Positions 1 through 13,937 of a stretch of 64,000 bases of DNA are shown here, in pieces. Origin of the DNA: Himantopus leucocephalus (taxonomy: Eukaryota; Chordata; Aves; Charadriiformes; Recurvirostridae). Numbering within the stretch: position 1 is the stretch's first letter; each line of letters opens with the position of its first letter. A program made the translations under genes and the position numbers. Location of the stretch: positions 16,759,324 through 16,823,323 of the forward strand of contig RSEF01000005.1 in assembly GCA_003993805.1 (NCBI GenBank), written 5' to 3'. The notes under the pieces are model-generated. The model saw nothing but the letters and a program-made list of their open reading frames with translations, was not told the DNA's origin and did no database searches.

Positions 1-3000
1 TCTTTTAACTGGCATCACAAATGAACTTTGTGGCACTCAAGCAGTTTGATGATAATGCTGTTTTCAGTCACTTCAGATATAAGTTCTGCAACAGACAAAC
101 AAATAAATGAACAAAGCAGGAAATCTTAAAGACAATTTTACCAGAACGATCCCTGCAATGCTTTAAGAGAACGTTCTGCAGAAAAAATAATGTGCATCCT
201 GTAGCATGAGGAGTATGAATATAGGGGCCGGAGTAAGGTTTCCATGTTGTCTGAACACGTCCAGGATATCACTGTTTATAAAGGGGATAAACACTTAAGC
301 CTCTTTATAGCTTGTAAACACAGACACCACAACTGTGCATACTAATATTTGCAATTGGTATTATAGACTAAAAAATTATGTGCACACACATACTTGAGGA
401 CATATTTACATTGTGCAGTGGGGCATGTTGCAGAGATCGTCTGCTAGCAGCAGCCAAGGTAAATTTATAATAGGAAATAGTGTCACTACATTGACATGAA
501 GTTGCAGCTAAGAGAATTTGCCTTTCTCTGAGGTACTGGCACTGCAACATTGTGTTTGGGATATGAGCTGACATCTCTACCCAGGACTATACTGTGCCAT
601 ATGGTTATAGCTGCACTGCCTAAAGCCATCTGAAAGCTTGACTCTTGTTAGGTAGTGCCATAATGCCCCCAAATAAAAAAAAAAAAAATCAGTCTTTAGA
701 AGCAATTGGTAAGTGTTTGCAGGATCAGAGAAATAAATGGCACAACTCGTAAAAAAGTGGGTAAAACAGAGTGCTGAGCTGAGCAGTATATCTAAACCCT
801 CAAAGGGAGCTATTAGTGATGTACAACCTCAAAATAAGTCTACATAGTAGAATACTCTGATGGATGTAATTCTGGTGAATGACACTAATAAACATCTCTA
901 ATAATATAAACAACAGACTGTGTAAGAAGAGAATATATATACAGTACTACCACTAGCGAGGTTTGTCAGAAGTCCTATTATTACTGGAAGTTGTATGGTT
1001 CTTCATCCACTTTCAAATGGAAAATATAGTCAAATGCATGTAAACAAATACAAATGGGGAAGGAAACAAAATCCTTTACTCCATGTATGATTCAAGACTG
1101 AGGAATTAATTAAATTTATAGATGTGGTATAAAATTTAGCAGAGGCCTCTTTAGTATTTCAATTCAAATATTGCTGTTCATTTAAATAATTAAATTTTCT
1201 CTTGTGTCATCCTCCTTGAGGGGAGAACATATTGCATGGAGAGTATTTGTGTGTCTGTGTGTTGAATCTCTATTGTAAAATAACTTTTGGAAGTTCCTTT
1301 TCTATATTTAGCATTTCAGTTTACAAACTTAGAGTTTGTAGAGTTAAGTACAGCAGAAAGACTTAAACTGAAGGAAGATGTTGGACGAAATAAAGGGAGG
1401 TACAAATTGGCCACAAATTAATTTCACTTGGAAATTTGGATAAGATTTGTAAGTGTTACAGGATCGCCATCTGTTATTGCAGTAGCAGGGATCAGGACCA
1501 TCACTACCACTTTGAAGACAATCCTGATGTTCAGTCATGTGGTTATTGGTATCGTGCTTTATATTAACATTGTCTTCATCCATTGTTTTATTTTTAGTTT
1601 AGTAAATTTTATGCAAAGCTTCTATTTATTTTTATAAAATATTATTAAGTTTGCAAGGTCAAAACACTAGGAGGTATTGGTGTTAAGACCATCAGTGTAG
1701 TTTCATGAGATAGTTTTAAATTACATGACTGAAATACTATGTTTCTTAGAGGTTCTTGGTTTTTTTTTAGACAGCTTAGATAATGAGTACCTCTTCAGTA
1801 ATTTGTTCAATTAGTTTTAACTATGTGTCCTGACACTTTGTTAGTCTATGTTATTCAAACCTTACCCCGAATATAGACTCATCAATTCCCTCAGTTATTT
1901 TTCTGTGGTCAATAGTAACGTATTGCTTTTGCAAATATGTTTGGAAATACTTGGGGTTTATTATCTCTGTTTTACATATTGCTAGATGAGACATAGAAAA
2001 GTTATGGGTATCCCATAATTTTGGGTGAACAGTCTAACACTCCTAGGATTGATTTTGGAAAGTACGGAGCTCTATTTTGGTAGTGTGCATGTTTAGAGTG
2101 TAGACTTCAGGTTGAACTGTGAAGGTCTCACAGTTCTGCAGCTGAGATGCTGAAGTGTCCAACGCAGCATCTAGAAGAAAACAAATCACTGACTGTGAAA
2201 ACTGCAGTTTAAACAGATATGTGCAGTATCAAAAAAGAACTACTCAAATTGAGGGAGAAAATGAATCCAATTCAACATGATGACACCTGTGTGCCACATT
2301 CGCACCGCAACAGCCAAATTCTCCAGGCAATGAAAGAGAGGATTGTGGACAACCATCACGCTCACAACATACTCTCATTCAACCTCGAATCCAGGTTCAC
2401 CCTCCCTACAGCAGGTGCTTGATATGCACCCAGTGAAATAGGAACCCAGTGGAGAACAGCAGGATCTAATCATATACTTAGAGATTGTGTAATACTGCAC
2501 ACGCACAAAGATGGCACATTACGACTTCAGATAGCCTGCACTCATTACTCATGTAAGTAATCCTTCCTCATTGAGTCTGAGTGGGTAGAGGAGAACTTCT
2601 CATGAGAAATTCTCATTTCTCTGGGCTCTATGTTGTAAGTTATCCTAGACTGTGGTTTTTAGATATATTCTCTAAATATGCATCATGGAGGTGACTAATA
2701 GGGATTTGCTAATGGTTTGCTAAGCTGAGCTGTCAGCCTCCTTATCATTTTGGAATGCCAAAGTATGATATAAAACAAGAATGCTGTCAAACTTGAGCAG
2801 CTAGACTTGTACTGTATTGAACATTCAATACGTCAGTGGATGAATTGTCTGTTGACCTCTTTTATAGTCAGTTTTCGGCTTTATTGATCTGAAAACTATG
2901 AAAATCCTTATCTGCTTTGACCTGTTGCTGCAAGTGCCTGAAAACTGGTATTGCACGTTCATGTTTTGTACATAAGAACTGTATTGACTGACATTTCTTC

Positions 3001-6000
3001 CCTTGACCTGAAATGACTGACAGAGTTATGGATGAGTAGAAGATGATCCTGCTCCTTTCTATTGTCATAATCACGCAAACTTTATCAATGGCAGTTCAAC
3101 TGTCAGTCTTCAGTAGGAGTATGATGTTGTAAGCTGGTAGTGATTGCTGTCACCGTTGACTAATTTTGACAGAGTACATCTTCTAACTCTGCAGCTCCTT
3201 CAAGTGCTAACAATATTTCTGACTGAATGAAGGCAGAGCCTGCGTTATTAGTAATGAAGTGAACAGAGGCCATCCCAAGTAGACTTCAGATCTGAAGCAG
3301 CTTTTGGTGAGCTGCTGATTAGAAAAGTAAGACTAAATTATAAACTGTTCATGGTCACTCTAGAAATCAAAATAATGATACTTCTCTATACCCTGGACAG
3401 TGTCAAATTCACCTAGTTTTCATAATGAAAGTGTTAAAGTACTTAATTTCTAGAGGATAGATTTGCCTTTTCATTTGCTTCTCTAGGTTTTCAAACACTT
3501 GATCTTCTTTTCTATCTCATCTGTGTCTTGATACAGTGGCCATTGTGGTAAGGTTGGAATATGTGGATTTTTTTTTTATCAAATTTTATCTTCCTGATAC
3601 TTTTTTCCTACATTATGTTATTTTATAACATTCTGTGCATGGTTAGTTCTGAAACATGCTTGTGGGCAGAAGCCATTATACAAGTACAGAGTAGAAGAGC
3701 TATGATTCCTTTTGTATGACACCACAAAGCCCATTTATCTCTTGTTTATATTGCCCCAACAACTAGCTTTAGGGAAACACTCCTCTGTCGGTTCTTCATG
3801 TGTCTTCAGTACATTTTTCCTCCTTTTGAGAATATGGTATGTGATAGAACAAGAGTAATTCATGCTAGAATGTATTTAACTTATTGGCTGCAATATATTA
3901 TATGTGTATGTTTCAGTTTTGTGACTGAAATAAGAGTAGATCCTGCTTACTGGTGAAAGCACTAAGCCCTGAAGTTGAATAAGTTCAAGTAATTTTGTGG
4001 AGAGCAAGCTTTTGACTTTTGACTCAAACTAAGCTCAACACTGTTATCCATTCCCCTCTTAATAAAATAGGAATGTTGTTACTGTTTCTGGGAAGTGTTT
4101 TGTACACTACAGACAGAAAACGCTGCACTGGAGCAAATAAGATATGCAATAATGAATGTGTCAAATGCAGATCTGAATCAACAGTCTTACAACCTCTATG
4201 CAGTGGACGCTGAAAAGATCTGAAGAAAGCTTGTCCATTGTAGCATTAACTACATGATCATGGAAAGGGCTGCAAAACATATTTCTGTAGAAGACTGACT
4301 TTTTCGGAAGCTGAAAGTGACGTAGAGTTTCTGACTGAAGTTTATCTCAAATTAATATTGACACAAAGGGTTGTCTTCCATTATTAACCTTATCAATGCA
4401 ATAACACTTTTGATAGAGAAAATGTCATGAAATGAGGAGACATTTTTTCTGTCTTTACAAGGAGGAACAAATAAATTAGTCTACTACAATCCTTAGAAAG
4501 AAACAGAAAAAAATGGTATGTATTTCATAGCAGGCAGTGAGCTCTTAAGCTTTCTGAAACAAGCATAATCCAGAAGGCTGACCATCTCCATTTTCTGTTT
4601 CTGTCCAACAAGAAGAGAAACAGGAAAAGTAAGTTTGCTTTTATGGTGTGGATCCTGCAGTTTTGGAACTCCTTTGTATGCTCATTTGTTCTCTCTGAAT
4701 CATTCTTGCAAACAGGTGGAGAACGCTTTCTTTTCTTACAGGTTTTGGATTGAATTCAAGACTCCAGGAAACTCAAGTCTCTTACACTGGTATGCTTTCA
4801 AAGCAGTTCAGCATAACTCGGTTGAGCTGCACAGAAGTAAACCTGCATGTGAGTGCCGTGCTCTTTCAATGATATTCCAAACAACTTCTAGTACATTTCA
4901 AGACTCAAAGATTTAAAGCCATCAGAGATCACTGTGATAATTTTTGTTGAACCAGACCTACTCTATAACCCAGACTACAGTCTCATACACTTCTTATCCT
5001 GTAGTTTTTTTCATGTAACTTAGCAATTTACATTTGATTTGGGGCAAATCATTTAGACAAACATCCCTTCTTGGCTCGGAGATTCCCAATGACAGAGAAT
5101 TGTCTGCATCTGCTGATAAGCTGTTCTAGATGTTATATACTCAATATTGCTAAATGACAGTGTCTTATTTTTCTAAGGGAAGAGTCGAGGAGAAGAAGCA
5201 GCTGAAGCGTTGCCCAGCTGAACACTAACTCAGTTTGCCAAAAGACTGATGTTAAAATTTGGCTAAGATAGGTTTGACTGCTTTGTTTTTCATGCAGAGT
5301 TTCAGCTCCCAGGAACTCAGTCCAGTTTTACCCCACACAAAGTGAAGGTGACTCAGATAAAGACAAAATACTGCCTGTAGGTGAAAAAAGTGAGAGAAAC
5401 CATTCACTGAGTTAGGAATTGTTTGTAACCAGAGGTGTTTTGACCACATTGGAGCTGTCATGACAATGGTCATTTCAGCATACTCTTTTAGGCTTTGTGG
5501 TGTACTTCAACTTAGCTGTAATTACTGCATATCAAAAGGCTTAAATGATTTTGTGTTTTGTCTTACAATTTGTATAACGCATAGTAATTACTGAGATATT
5601 TATGCACGTTATTGCTTGAAGCTCCATCAAGCTAGACCTCCGTTTGAACCAGCTTCTCGTGGCTCACATGAATTCATTGTATTTACACTGATTAAGCTAG
5701 CTGAGGAAACACAAGATTTTTTTCTTACTGCAATCACTTTTCCCTCTAGTGGTTCCAAGCTGAACTTATAAGTATTACTAAGAGTTCATAACACAAATTT
5801 TGTACATTTTCTCTCATGCAACATTATAATGGCCTAGATTCTTAGGGAGTAGAAACAGGTTTCAGTGTATCTGGCCTATAAAATCTCCTGATCAATCAAT
5901 TAAACTTTGTCCACTGCAGGACTCCTTTGCAGATATTCACAAAACTTACTATGCTGTTCTCAAAGCCAAAAGCAAAACCTTTGCTCAGCTTGCCCTCAAG

Positions 6001-9000
6001 TCTATAGGAAGTAATTATTATCTCTGTGTTGTGCAATCCATTAAATTCAGTGGTCCTGGGAGATGGTCCACCTTGATAAGCAATCTATTTTGACAATCTA
6101 CTCTTCCACTAGAGAAGCTAGGGGAAAATTCCATGGGCTTGGAATATGAGTATTTTCAGCTTCTAAACTGCAAAAGGTGGTGGGGTTTTTGTGTGGTAAG
6201 TAAAAATAGATATGTGCAGTTGGCTTCTGGCTTCAAGGTTTTAAAATCAGAGGCATTGAAGGGATGGTGATTTGTGCTGGTTCCTACCTTGGTAAATAAA
6301 TGGATAGGACAGAAATGGCTGATAAACCTGGTCAGAGCCAGAATTGTAAATGGACAGGTAAATAAATGGGTCTAAGGACACGTTCCCTGTGGAAAGAGCA
6401 ATGACTGTTTTACACTGTACATTGTGCAGTTCCAACAAGTAAGATACACAACAAGCCTAGCCACTGTCTAGGGCAGTGTATAACAAAGCCCAGGATTTAA
6501 TAACACAGGATGGCAGGTTAAGTGTTAAGAAAGGGTCAAGGCCAGAGCTATAGCATTGATGATGATTTTAAGTGCCCACGGTCTGGGTCCATGAGTTCAA
6601 TCACCTTTTCCATTCCCTGAAAACAAGGCACTTAAAACTCAGAGCCACATTTCATAGTGTGAAAACAGTATTTGTTGAAATACTGAAAGTCTGAAACAAT
6701 GCTTTTGTTGGCAGCCTTCTTGACGTGCACCTATTCAAACCAGGGGAGAAAACGTGAGATATGGAGAAACAGCTCCAGATAAAGATCTCCTCTGCATGGC
6801 TTTTTCTCTTCATTCCAATAATCACAAAGAATAAAACTACCCTTGATGGAATTGCTGCCACAGAATGTGCCCCAGCAGAGCATGCAGAGAAATTTCTTGT
6901 GTCCCTCTCATGGGAATTTTGGGAGATAAAGGAGGAAAAGTGAAATGAATGATAGTTGTTAGTAGTATCTTGTAGAATGGCAATGTTGCATCTCAAGGTG
7001 TGGCCACGATTATGAAAGAGATTTGCTTAGAGCACACTGTTTCATCAAGGTATTGCAATACTGGTTAAGGTGAGCTAAAAAAGCACCTTTTGGAAATGCA
7101 ATTGAGAGAGACTGAGCTGAACTGAAGGTGTTATGAACAGACTTTTTCCTTCATGTATCACTGCTGTAACCTGCAAGTAACATCTTTGGGCTTAAAGAGA
7201 AGATTTACCTTTACAATTAATAATGTATTTAGAGAGTTACGCAGCTATCTGGATTACTGGCAATTGCTCCTCATGTCCCCAACACCTTGGGTCTCATTAG
7301 TATATCATTGACTGCTTTATTGCAGTATAACCATAAGTCTGATGGTGATTCCTGATGCTCTACTATTGCTAGCAGGAAATGTAATCATTGTAAAAGCATT
7401 GGTAGTTAAGGGTTGAAGTCTGATTTGAGAATTTTTCTAATAAGGATGAAGCTGCAGTATACATTTCTGGCAGCTTGCATACATAAGATTGTGCAGCAGT
7501 GCTCTGGAAGCGTAAGAGTTTCAAATTTACTTAGTATTAAACAGAGAATAACTGAAAGGAAGTAATATGATGCTACTTTATTAATGTGCTGACTGGAAAT
7601 TATAGCAGACTGTATGCCACTTTCCTGGATGGCTTTTGGCATCTAATTCCCACAATTCCTAAATTCCTTTTGCCAATCCAAAACCAAAAATAGTTTTTAT
7701 GTTCTGGTCTTAATTTCATATATTTTTCCAGTTTATCTGGATAATTTTGATGCCAATTCTTTTTTCCAGAGTACTTGTTGCCATTATCCAAATCATGAAT
7801 GAAACACTGAATAGAGTTACATCCAGACCAGATGCCAATTTACATGTTCATACAAAGAACTAGAATGATTTTGGTATTAGTATAATACATACTAATAATT
7901 TGCTATATTAGTTTAATAAATTGTGAATTTATAATTCCATCTTAGCAGTTTCCCGTTTTGTTAGTTATCAGTGCAAAATTTCTGTGGTTTGAATATGTCA
8001 GTGTTTTCTGTTGGAGTGAAGTGAGGATTCTTATTATGACAGTATTTTTAACCAAAATATTTAGCAAGTACACAGCCATAGAGAATGCACAGCACTGCCA
8101 AAACGTTGTTATTTCTGGTGCCAAAAAGCTAAATGAACAACTTCAAGCTAAGCATCTGTGAAAACAAACATTAGCCTGTTCAAACTATTATCTAGGAGAA
8201 CAAGAACAATAGCAAAGAATACCATTTATTGGTTGGTTTCCCCCTATAAATGTATGTTTAATACTAAGCTATGCTATGCAGACAGGTATCTGAAAGGAAA
8301 TTTCTCATGTTCAGTAAGAACAAAGTACCAAACTCCCACTTCATTTTATCCCAATAAATACTAGGCTTTCTCTTGATAGTAACCATACAGCCCATAACCA
8401 TACAAGTCCCAAATTTGGAATTCTTGTTCAGCCAAAATTTCACATGTCAAGCACTACAAGGTTAAATCTCTCTGTTTCTGCAATGACTGCAAACCACAAA
8501 ATTGCAATTTTTTACCTGAAGGGGTCTCCTGGTCAATCTAACGTAAATAGAAGAATTATTTATTCCTGGTGGGTGTTGTGGAGCCATAAGGAGTTTAAAT
8601 ATACTGAGCTGAATACCACACCCAGCCAGCATCTATGTTAAGCTTGCCAGTTTACGTATGGCTTCTGGGGGTGTCAGATGGCATCTTTTACACAACAGAG
8701 GAGACAAATGTTACTGTATCTGGTGCAGGTCCTTGGAAACGTCCCTGAATGTCAGCATGAGCTTTGTTCTTGACTGACGAAACAGTGAGCAACACACCTG
8801 AAAGGGCATGTTCTGGTTGATAGCTATGGTGCAGCAACAGCAGGAAATAAACAAGAGTCCTCAGAAAACTATCTTGCCACCGCACATGCCCCAGGTTCTT
8901 TCCGTAATTACATTCACTTGCAGATCAACGCATTTCAGTAAGGAAATTTAAGTCTATTTTGAACCAAAACACTGTGGTCGGGATAAACCCCAGATTGTGA

Positions 9001-10851
9001 AGTGTATTCTGTCTTTATCTGTAGTAAAATCTACGGTTGAAGTAATGAAATATATTGACCCTATAGTCCTTGTAATTAATTATATCAAACATCTGTGTAA
9101 TTATCCCGTGACTTCTGAGTGTTTGCTTGGCTGTTTGAGAACATGACAACCTGCGGCGTGCGACTTCCTGTTGACAAGATTGCGCATTTTCATTGCTTCA
9201 AAAGTAGTACTTTAAATTCGGAAAATGCTCTGGTGCTGTCCCAGTGAAATTAAGTCCAAATCAAGCCTTGTTCCAAGTCCCATTTCCCACTTGTTTGGCA
9301 GAGATTTGGCTGATGAGTCCTGACTATGTCTCCCAGCAGGGCTAGAGGGAGGCAGCAAGACTCTCTGCAACTGAGGAAAGGCAGAGTCTCTCTTTAGGTG
9401 CTTTTCTGTACTGCCAAGGAGTGAAGTAGGGATTCAAGGAGCAAAGCTTGTGTGAGAATAGAGTGATGATGCTGAGGGAGTTGGAACTGGGCAGTTTGGA
9501 TGAAACAGACTCCTTTTTTGACACAAAGGGGAAAAGGCTGTTTTTCTAGTTCGTAGGAAAAAATGAAAATAAGAAAATGAAGGAGGAAGGTTTTGACCTT
9601 TCTCACCATAATTAATTCCATTTTCAAGTACCACTTAAAGAGGAAATTCTGCATTCACATGAACTTAATGATCGATGGCTGTGGCTAGAGGTGCTTATTT
9701 CTGACAATTATTTGTTTCAATGAACAGCTTCAAGATCATCTATTTGTATCTGTCATCTTTGGGAGTTACAGAATATTTGTCTACATTTATTTGTTTAAGT
9801 TTCCATATTTGTTCAAGGTGCCAGCTGGGAAGTGTCTTTTGCTAAGTACAGAAAATAACACCTACCTTATCATGGAAAAAATGTTAGGTTACATTTCTAA
9901 CATGATTCTTTACATTGGGAAAATTGGTGGAAGTGGCGCTTTCCACACTATAATGCCATCTTGGGATTATATAGGAGAGTTTTGTTTCATTCTGTTTGAG
10001 AGGGAAACAGGATTTGTGAGTAAGATCCGACTTGAAAGAAGCAGAGAAGCCCAGCAGAGATTTCCAAGGCAAAAGGTGAATTGCTTGAAAGTGCTGCATC
10101 TCTCCACTCAATTAAGGACACAGATTCTGGAGTACTTAGTGTATGTGGCAAGGCACCTTGATCTTTTGCTGCAGGTAGCAACCAGTAGTGCAAAAGATTA
10201 GAAGGGGAGATCTAGTCCTCCAGATCTCTTTCTGGAGAAGAAGAAAATCATCTTGGTAGCAAAGAAGATGAAGGGAATACACAAAACTTAGAGAAATGCT
10301 GTTTTCATATGAAAGCATAGAAATGCAATTCGTAGAAATGCACATTTTCATATGAATGGTGGGAAAGAAGTAAGGTTTTTTGCAGAACTCTTAAGGTTTC
10401 TGTTTTCATCTGCAATTTGGCTATTGACCCTTAACTATCCGAAGCAAGGAAGGCAGTGTCCTGGACCAGCTAACACTGGCTTTTTCTGCCAGCTCAGACC
10501 CTCAGGGTCCTTTCTGAAATTGTTTCCTGTGACATTTGCTGATCTCATTTAATATCCCTTTTGATAACCAGCCTTTAAGTTAAACTGGAGGTTAGACCTG
10601 ATGGAGTAACTATTGGACAGCTCAAATTTTTAATAAATGGGCATAAATCCACTGACTTTGATTTACAAGCACATAGAACTAGGTTTGCATTTAGCCTACT
10701 CTGTAGAGGGGAAAGATTACTATATCAGTATATAGACAATTTTTAAACCACTCAAAGAAGATATAATGTTTTAGGATGGATAGGAATTCTTTCCTTTATC
10801 CCAAGTTCAGTGGATGTGAGCACCTAGCTATAAAAGACCTGTATTTCTAAT

Positions 10852-10880
10852 ATGTGATCTCGCTAAACAGGAGATCACAT
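10852..10880. repeat. perfect inverted repeat (10-bp arms, 9-nt loop)
   Basis: The arms ATGTGATCTC and GAGATCACAT are exact reverse complements separated by a 9-nt loop, so the transcript or single strand could form a short hairpin. No gene boundary or family context gives it a role. A chance palindrome of this size is not impossible in 64 kb. Confidence 0.7.
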
Positions 10881-12463
10881 TGATCCCTTAAATGAGGTTT
10901 CAGAATAAAGGTTGTGCTAGACTTCAGTCCCACACTTAAGCCCTCTAAATATTTAAGTAAAAGCAGGGTTCTAGCAGGGTGCATATTCTTTGCTGTCTAT
11001 CCATGAAAATTAAATTTAAGCCAATGAGAATAATGTGTGTTATTCCTGCACTTGTGACAGTCCTGAAGTCTTGTAATACTGTTCTGCTACAAATTGTCCC
11101 AAAAGACCTAAAAATTTGACATTAATTTAAATAAATATTTACATCAAATGTCATAGGAAGCCATTGTTTGGAAGCATCTGTCTGGAAAATTTCTGTTCTG
11201 TTACCAAAAAATAATGGAGGTAAATTCTTGGGTACTGTAAACCAGCCCTCTTCTACATACTTAATTCTAGTTCTGTTGATTTAATTATGAGTCTGGCCCA
11301 TGATGTACTGTAAGAGAGGAGCACAGAGCCGGTAGAGCTAACCTTTAAAAGAGATGCTAAACTAGGATTCTCTGCCCTCCACTGTGGTGACTCAGATGTA
11401 CATCTGAACATTAACACAGCAACCACAATTTATGTTTTCCAAAAGCCTGAGAAAGTTTGGATCTGGATCACACTTTTTTCCCCTAACTCTGGTTGCAGAC
11501 TGGGCTTTGTATGTTCCACATTTATGGCAGGTAAGGGTCTTCTATTTTTTCATACATGGCTCAGACCATGTATCTAGTAAAAATGAAGTGTTGGGAATTG
11601 AGGGAAGATAACCCAGTACAGGAAAAATGAACTAAGTAAAAAGGAGAAGGAGTTAGGTGACCTACAGCCAATCTTGAGTAAGTTGCTGTGGAAGGTGGTA
11701 TAAAGATGTGAACGTATAAAGAGAAGCTGATAAGACCTTCTCTGTCTCAGGCCAAACCTCTGCTCTGCTAGACATGCAATTACAGAGCAAAATACTTCTC
11801 TCTGCCACAAAGGTCTTGCAACCAAAGAACAACACAGCAGACAGCAAAACAGGCTGTGGATGGCACACAAGTAATAGTGTATGGGAAAACGGTCTTAGTT
11901 AAAAACAAATGCAAGAGCTAGGAAGTGGCGAACCAGGGTGTAGCACAACTGTTCTGTGGAATATGCACAGAGGACAAGTCTTTGAGTAAATATAAGCAAA
12001 GAATTACTGCAGATATTTATCCAGGTCCAATGAAAGTGTGTGCGAAATTGGCTGATCAGTTCAGCCACTACACACCTGTTCTCTTGGAGGCATTCCTTCA
12101 GTTGGAAGGAGCAACTGTGAGACTGAAATGCCAAAACACCCTGCCACAGCCCGTTCTGCCAGGCTCACAGCATTGCATAAGACGCTCATAAAAGGAGAAA
12201 CTCATGAAACTGCACGCAAAATGAAAATACCCTGCAGGAAAAACGTCTCCCCCCCTGAAAATTTACCTCCAAGATGTTACAGTTAAGGCTGGGACTAGGT
12301 CAAGGGGAGAAATGAGCTGCATTTTAAACCTCTTTACCTCTAGTTATTTGTGTTCAGTCAGTCACCCACAGCTAATGTTTCTCCTTTTTTTTTCTCTCCC
12401 TGTTATGACAGACCTGAGCTAGACAAGACATGTACCATTGTAGAAACAGCTCTTCAGTGAATG

Positions 12464-12485
12464 AGGAGGTCCATAAGGACCTCCT
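12464..12485. repeat. perfect inverted repeat (9-bp arms, 4-nt loop)
   Basis: The left arm AGGAGGTCC and right arm GGACCTCCT pair perfectly around the tetraloop ATAA. The GC content of the arms is well above that of the surrounding AT-rich sequence. There is no T-run or gene context that would make it a terminator, and no extended arms of pre-miRNA length. Confidence 0.7.
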
Positions 12486-12622
12486 TCAGTATGTATTCAC
12501 TGTATCATGGAAGAGGCTCTCAACCAGTACTCACACCGATAGCCACTGTTTATTGCTGCTTCAACAGCCACGTCAGCAGAGAGCAACATTCAGAGTGGAT
12601 AATGGTCTTGATAATTACATTC

Positions 12623-12647
12623 TTATTTTTTATTTTTTATTTTTTTG
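12623..12647 (+). repeat. T-rich simple repeat (TATTTTT-type)
   Basis: Short low-complexity tract made of repeated TATTTTT-like units. It interrupts otherwise mixed sequence and carries no coding potential. Confidence 0.6.
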
Positions 12648-13915
12648 CAATAATGCTCTTAAAAGAAGATTTGACAGTGCCACACAGATCACCAGTTCCC
12701 AATAAGTTTGCTGTGCCAACAGGAAAAAGGAGAATTGGATGAGAGAACAATCTCATCATAAACACTTTTGGTCTTCTCAGTGCAGACTGGGAGGTTGGCC
12801 CCAGGCTTCCTGGCATTTCTGCTGCGGTGAGTTTGCAGAGGTCAGAGGAGCAGGGAGAGTGTTGGTCTGAGGGGAATATAGCCAGGAGGTGAAAGGGAGG
12901 AAGGAAGCAGTGACTGGGTTTGAAAGACTAAGAAGTAAGAGAAGAATGTAGCAGCAATGAAAAAGGTTGGAAACTACCTGGTTCTATACTGGGGTGGGAA
13001 AAATGATGTGATTTAGAGAGATAACAGAAAAGACGCTATTTTTTTAAGTGTAGTGAGATTCACTGATATGCTATTAAACATTTTGTTAGGATTTCAGATG
13101 AAAAAAAGGATTCAAAAGCTATGATGAAGATGAAATTGCTGGCTTTCCATGTAAGGTTGTTTGAAGAGTTGTGAACATGTATTTTACTAGTGTGATGCTT
13201 TTGATTTGTGGCAAACAGGTGAAAATCTTTTGGAGAAACTCCGAATAATTGCTAAAAAGCTCTTGGATCTTGCTGGTTAGCGATCTGAAACAGCAACTGG
13301 AACATAACAGAGTTCAGTTCAGGTAAAAAAGGTATCAGTATCTGGGGGTTTTTTATTATCATTTTAAATACCTGCAGGTTAGAACCCCATAGTGCTGAGC
13401 ACCACATGCATAGAGTGAAATTTAGTACCTCCCTAGTCCAACTCACACTCTGAATAGACGTGAATAACTCTTTCTTAGGAAAGAGCAGTCATGTAGCTTG
13501 TTCTTTTCCCTCATATAAGTCTGTGGTGGAATTCGGGAGGGACTGTAGATCTCCTAGTGTGGTTACAGCCACTAGTTTGCATAATTTCCCAAATTGTTTC
13601 TTCTTACTGATATCCTACTCCATTTTTTCCATGCTATAAAGGAGGAAAAGTTCTAGTGTTAGGGAGGTTTTATGATTAATTCCTAAAGTTTGGTGGATTA
13701 CTAGTATTTAAGCAGGTCTTTCTCCAAATTATTCTTGCCTTTCATAATTACACATCTTTAAATATTTCAAAATCACAGATCTTTGGCTAACAATCAGCTA
13801 CATTTCTTATTGGCTTGATAATAGTATTCAGCTAGTTGCTCCTAGGCATAAGCCTTGCATATTAAGTTTATGTGTTCTTTTCTGGAGGCTAGTTACACAG
13901 CATATTTCTCATTTT

Positions 13916-13937
13916 AAAAAAAAAAAAAAAAAAAAAN
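13916..13937 (+). repeat. poly-A run ending in an undetermined base
   Basis: Twenty-one consecutive A residues are followed directly by a single N at 13937. The N most likely reflects uncertain homopolymer length in the assembly. I see no target-site duplication or retroposed gene body upstream that would make this a processed-pseudogene tail. Confidence 0.85.

Noticed and set aside
1344..1583. 79-codon minus-strand frame with a Cys/Asp-rich first half (GSDGPDPCYCNNRW)
   Set aside because: The first half looks mildly protein-like, but no clear donor or acceptor bounds it, and I recognise no family. A homology search would decide it.
9791..10201. 136-codon plus-strand open frame
   Set aside because: No recognisable domain. 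Overlapping frames on the other strand are similarly long, there are no convincing splice or promoter signals, and the sequence is not protein-like enough to call.
13916..13936. Poly-A run as the tail of a processed pseudogene
   Set aside because: No retroposed coding sequence upstream and no flanking duplication is visible.
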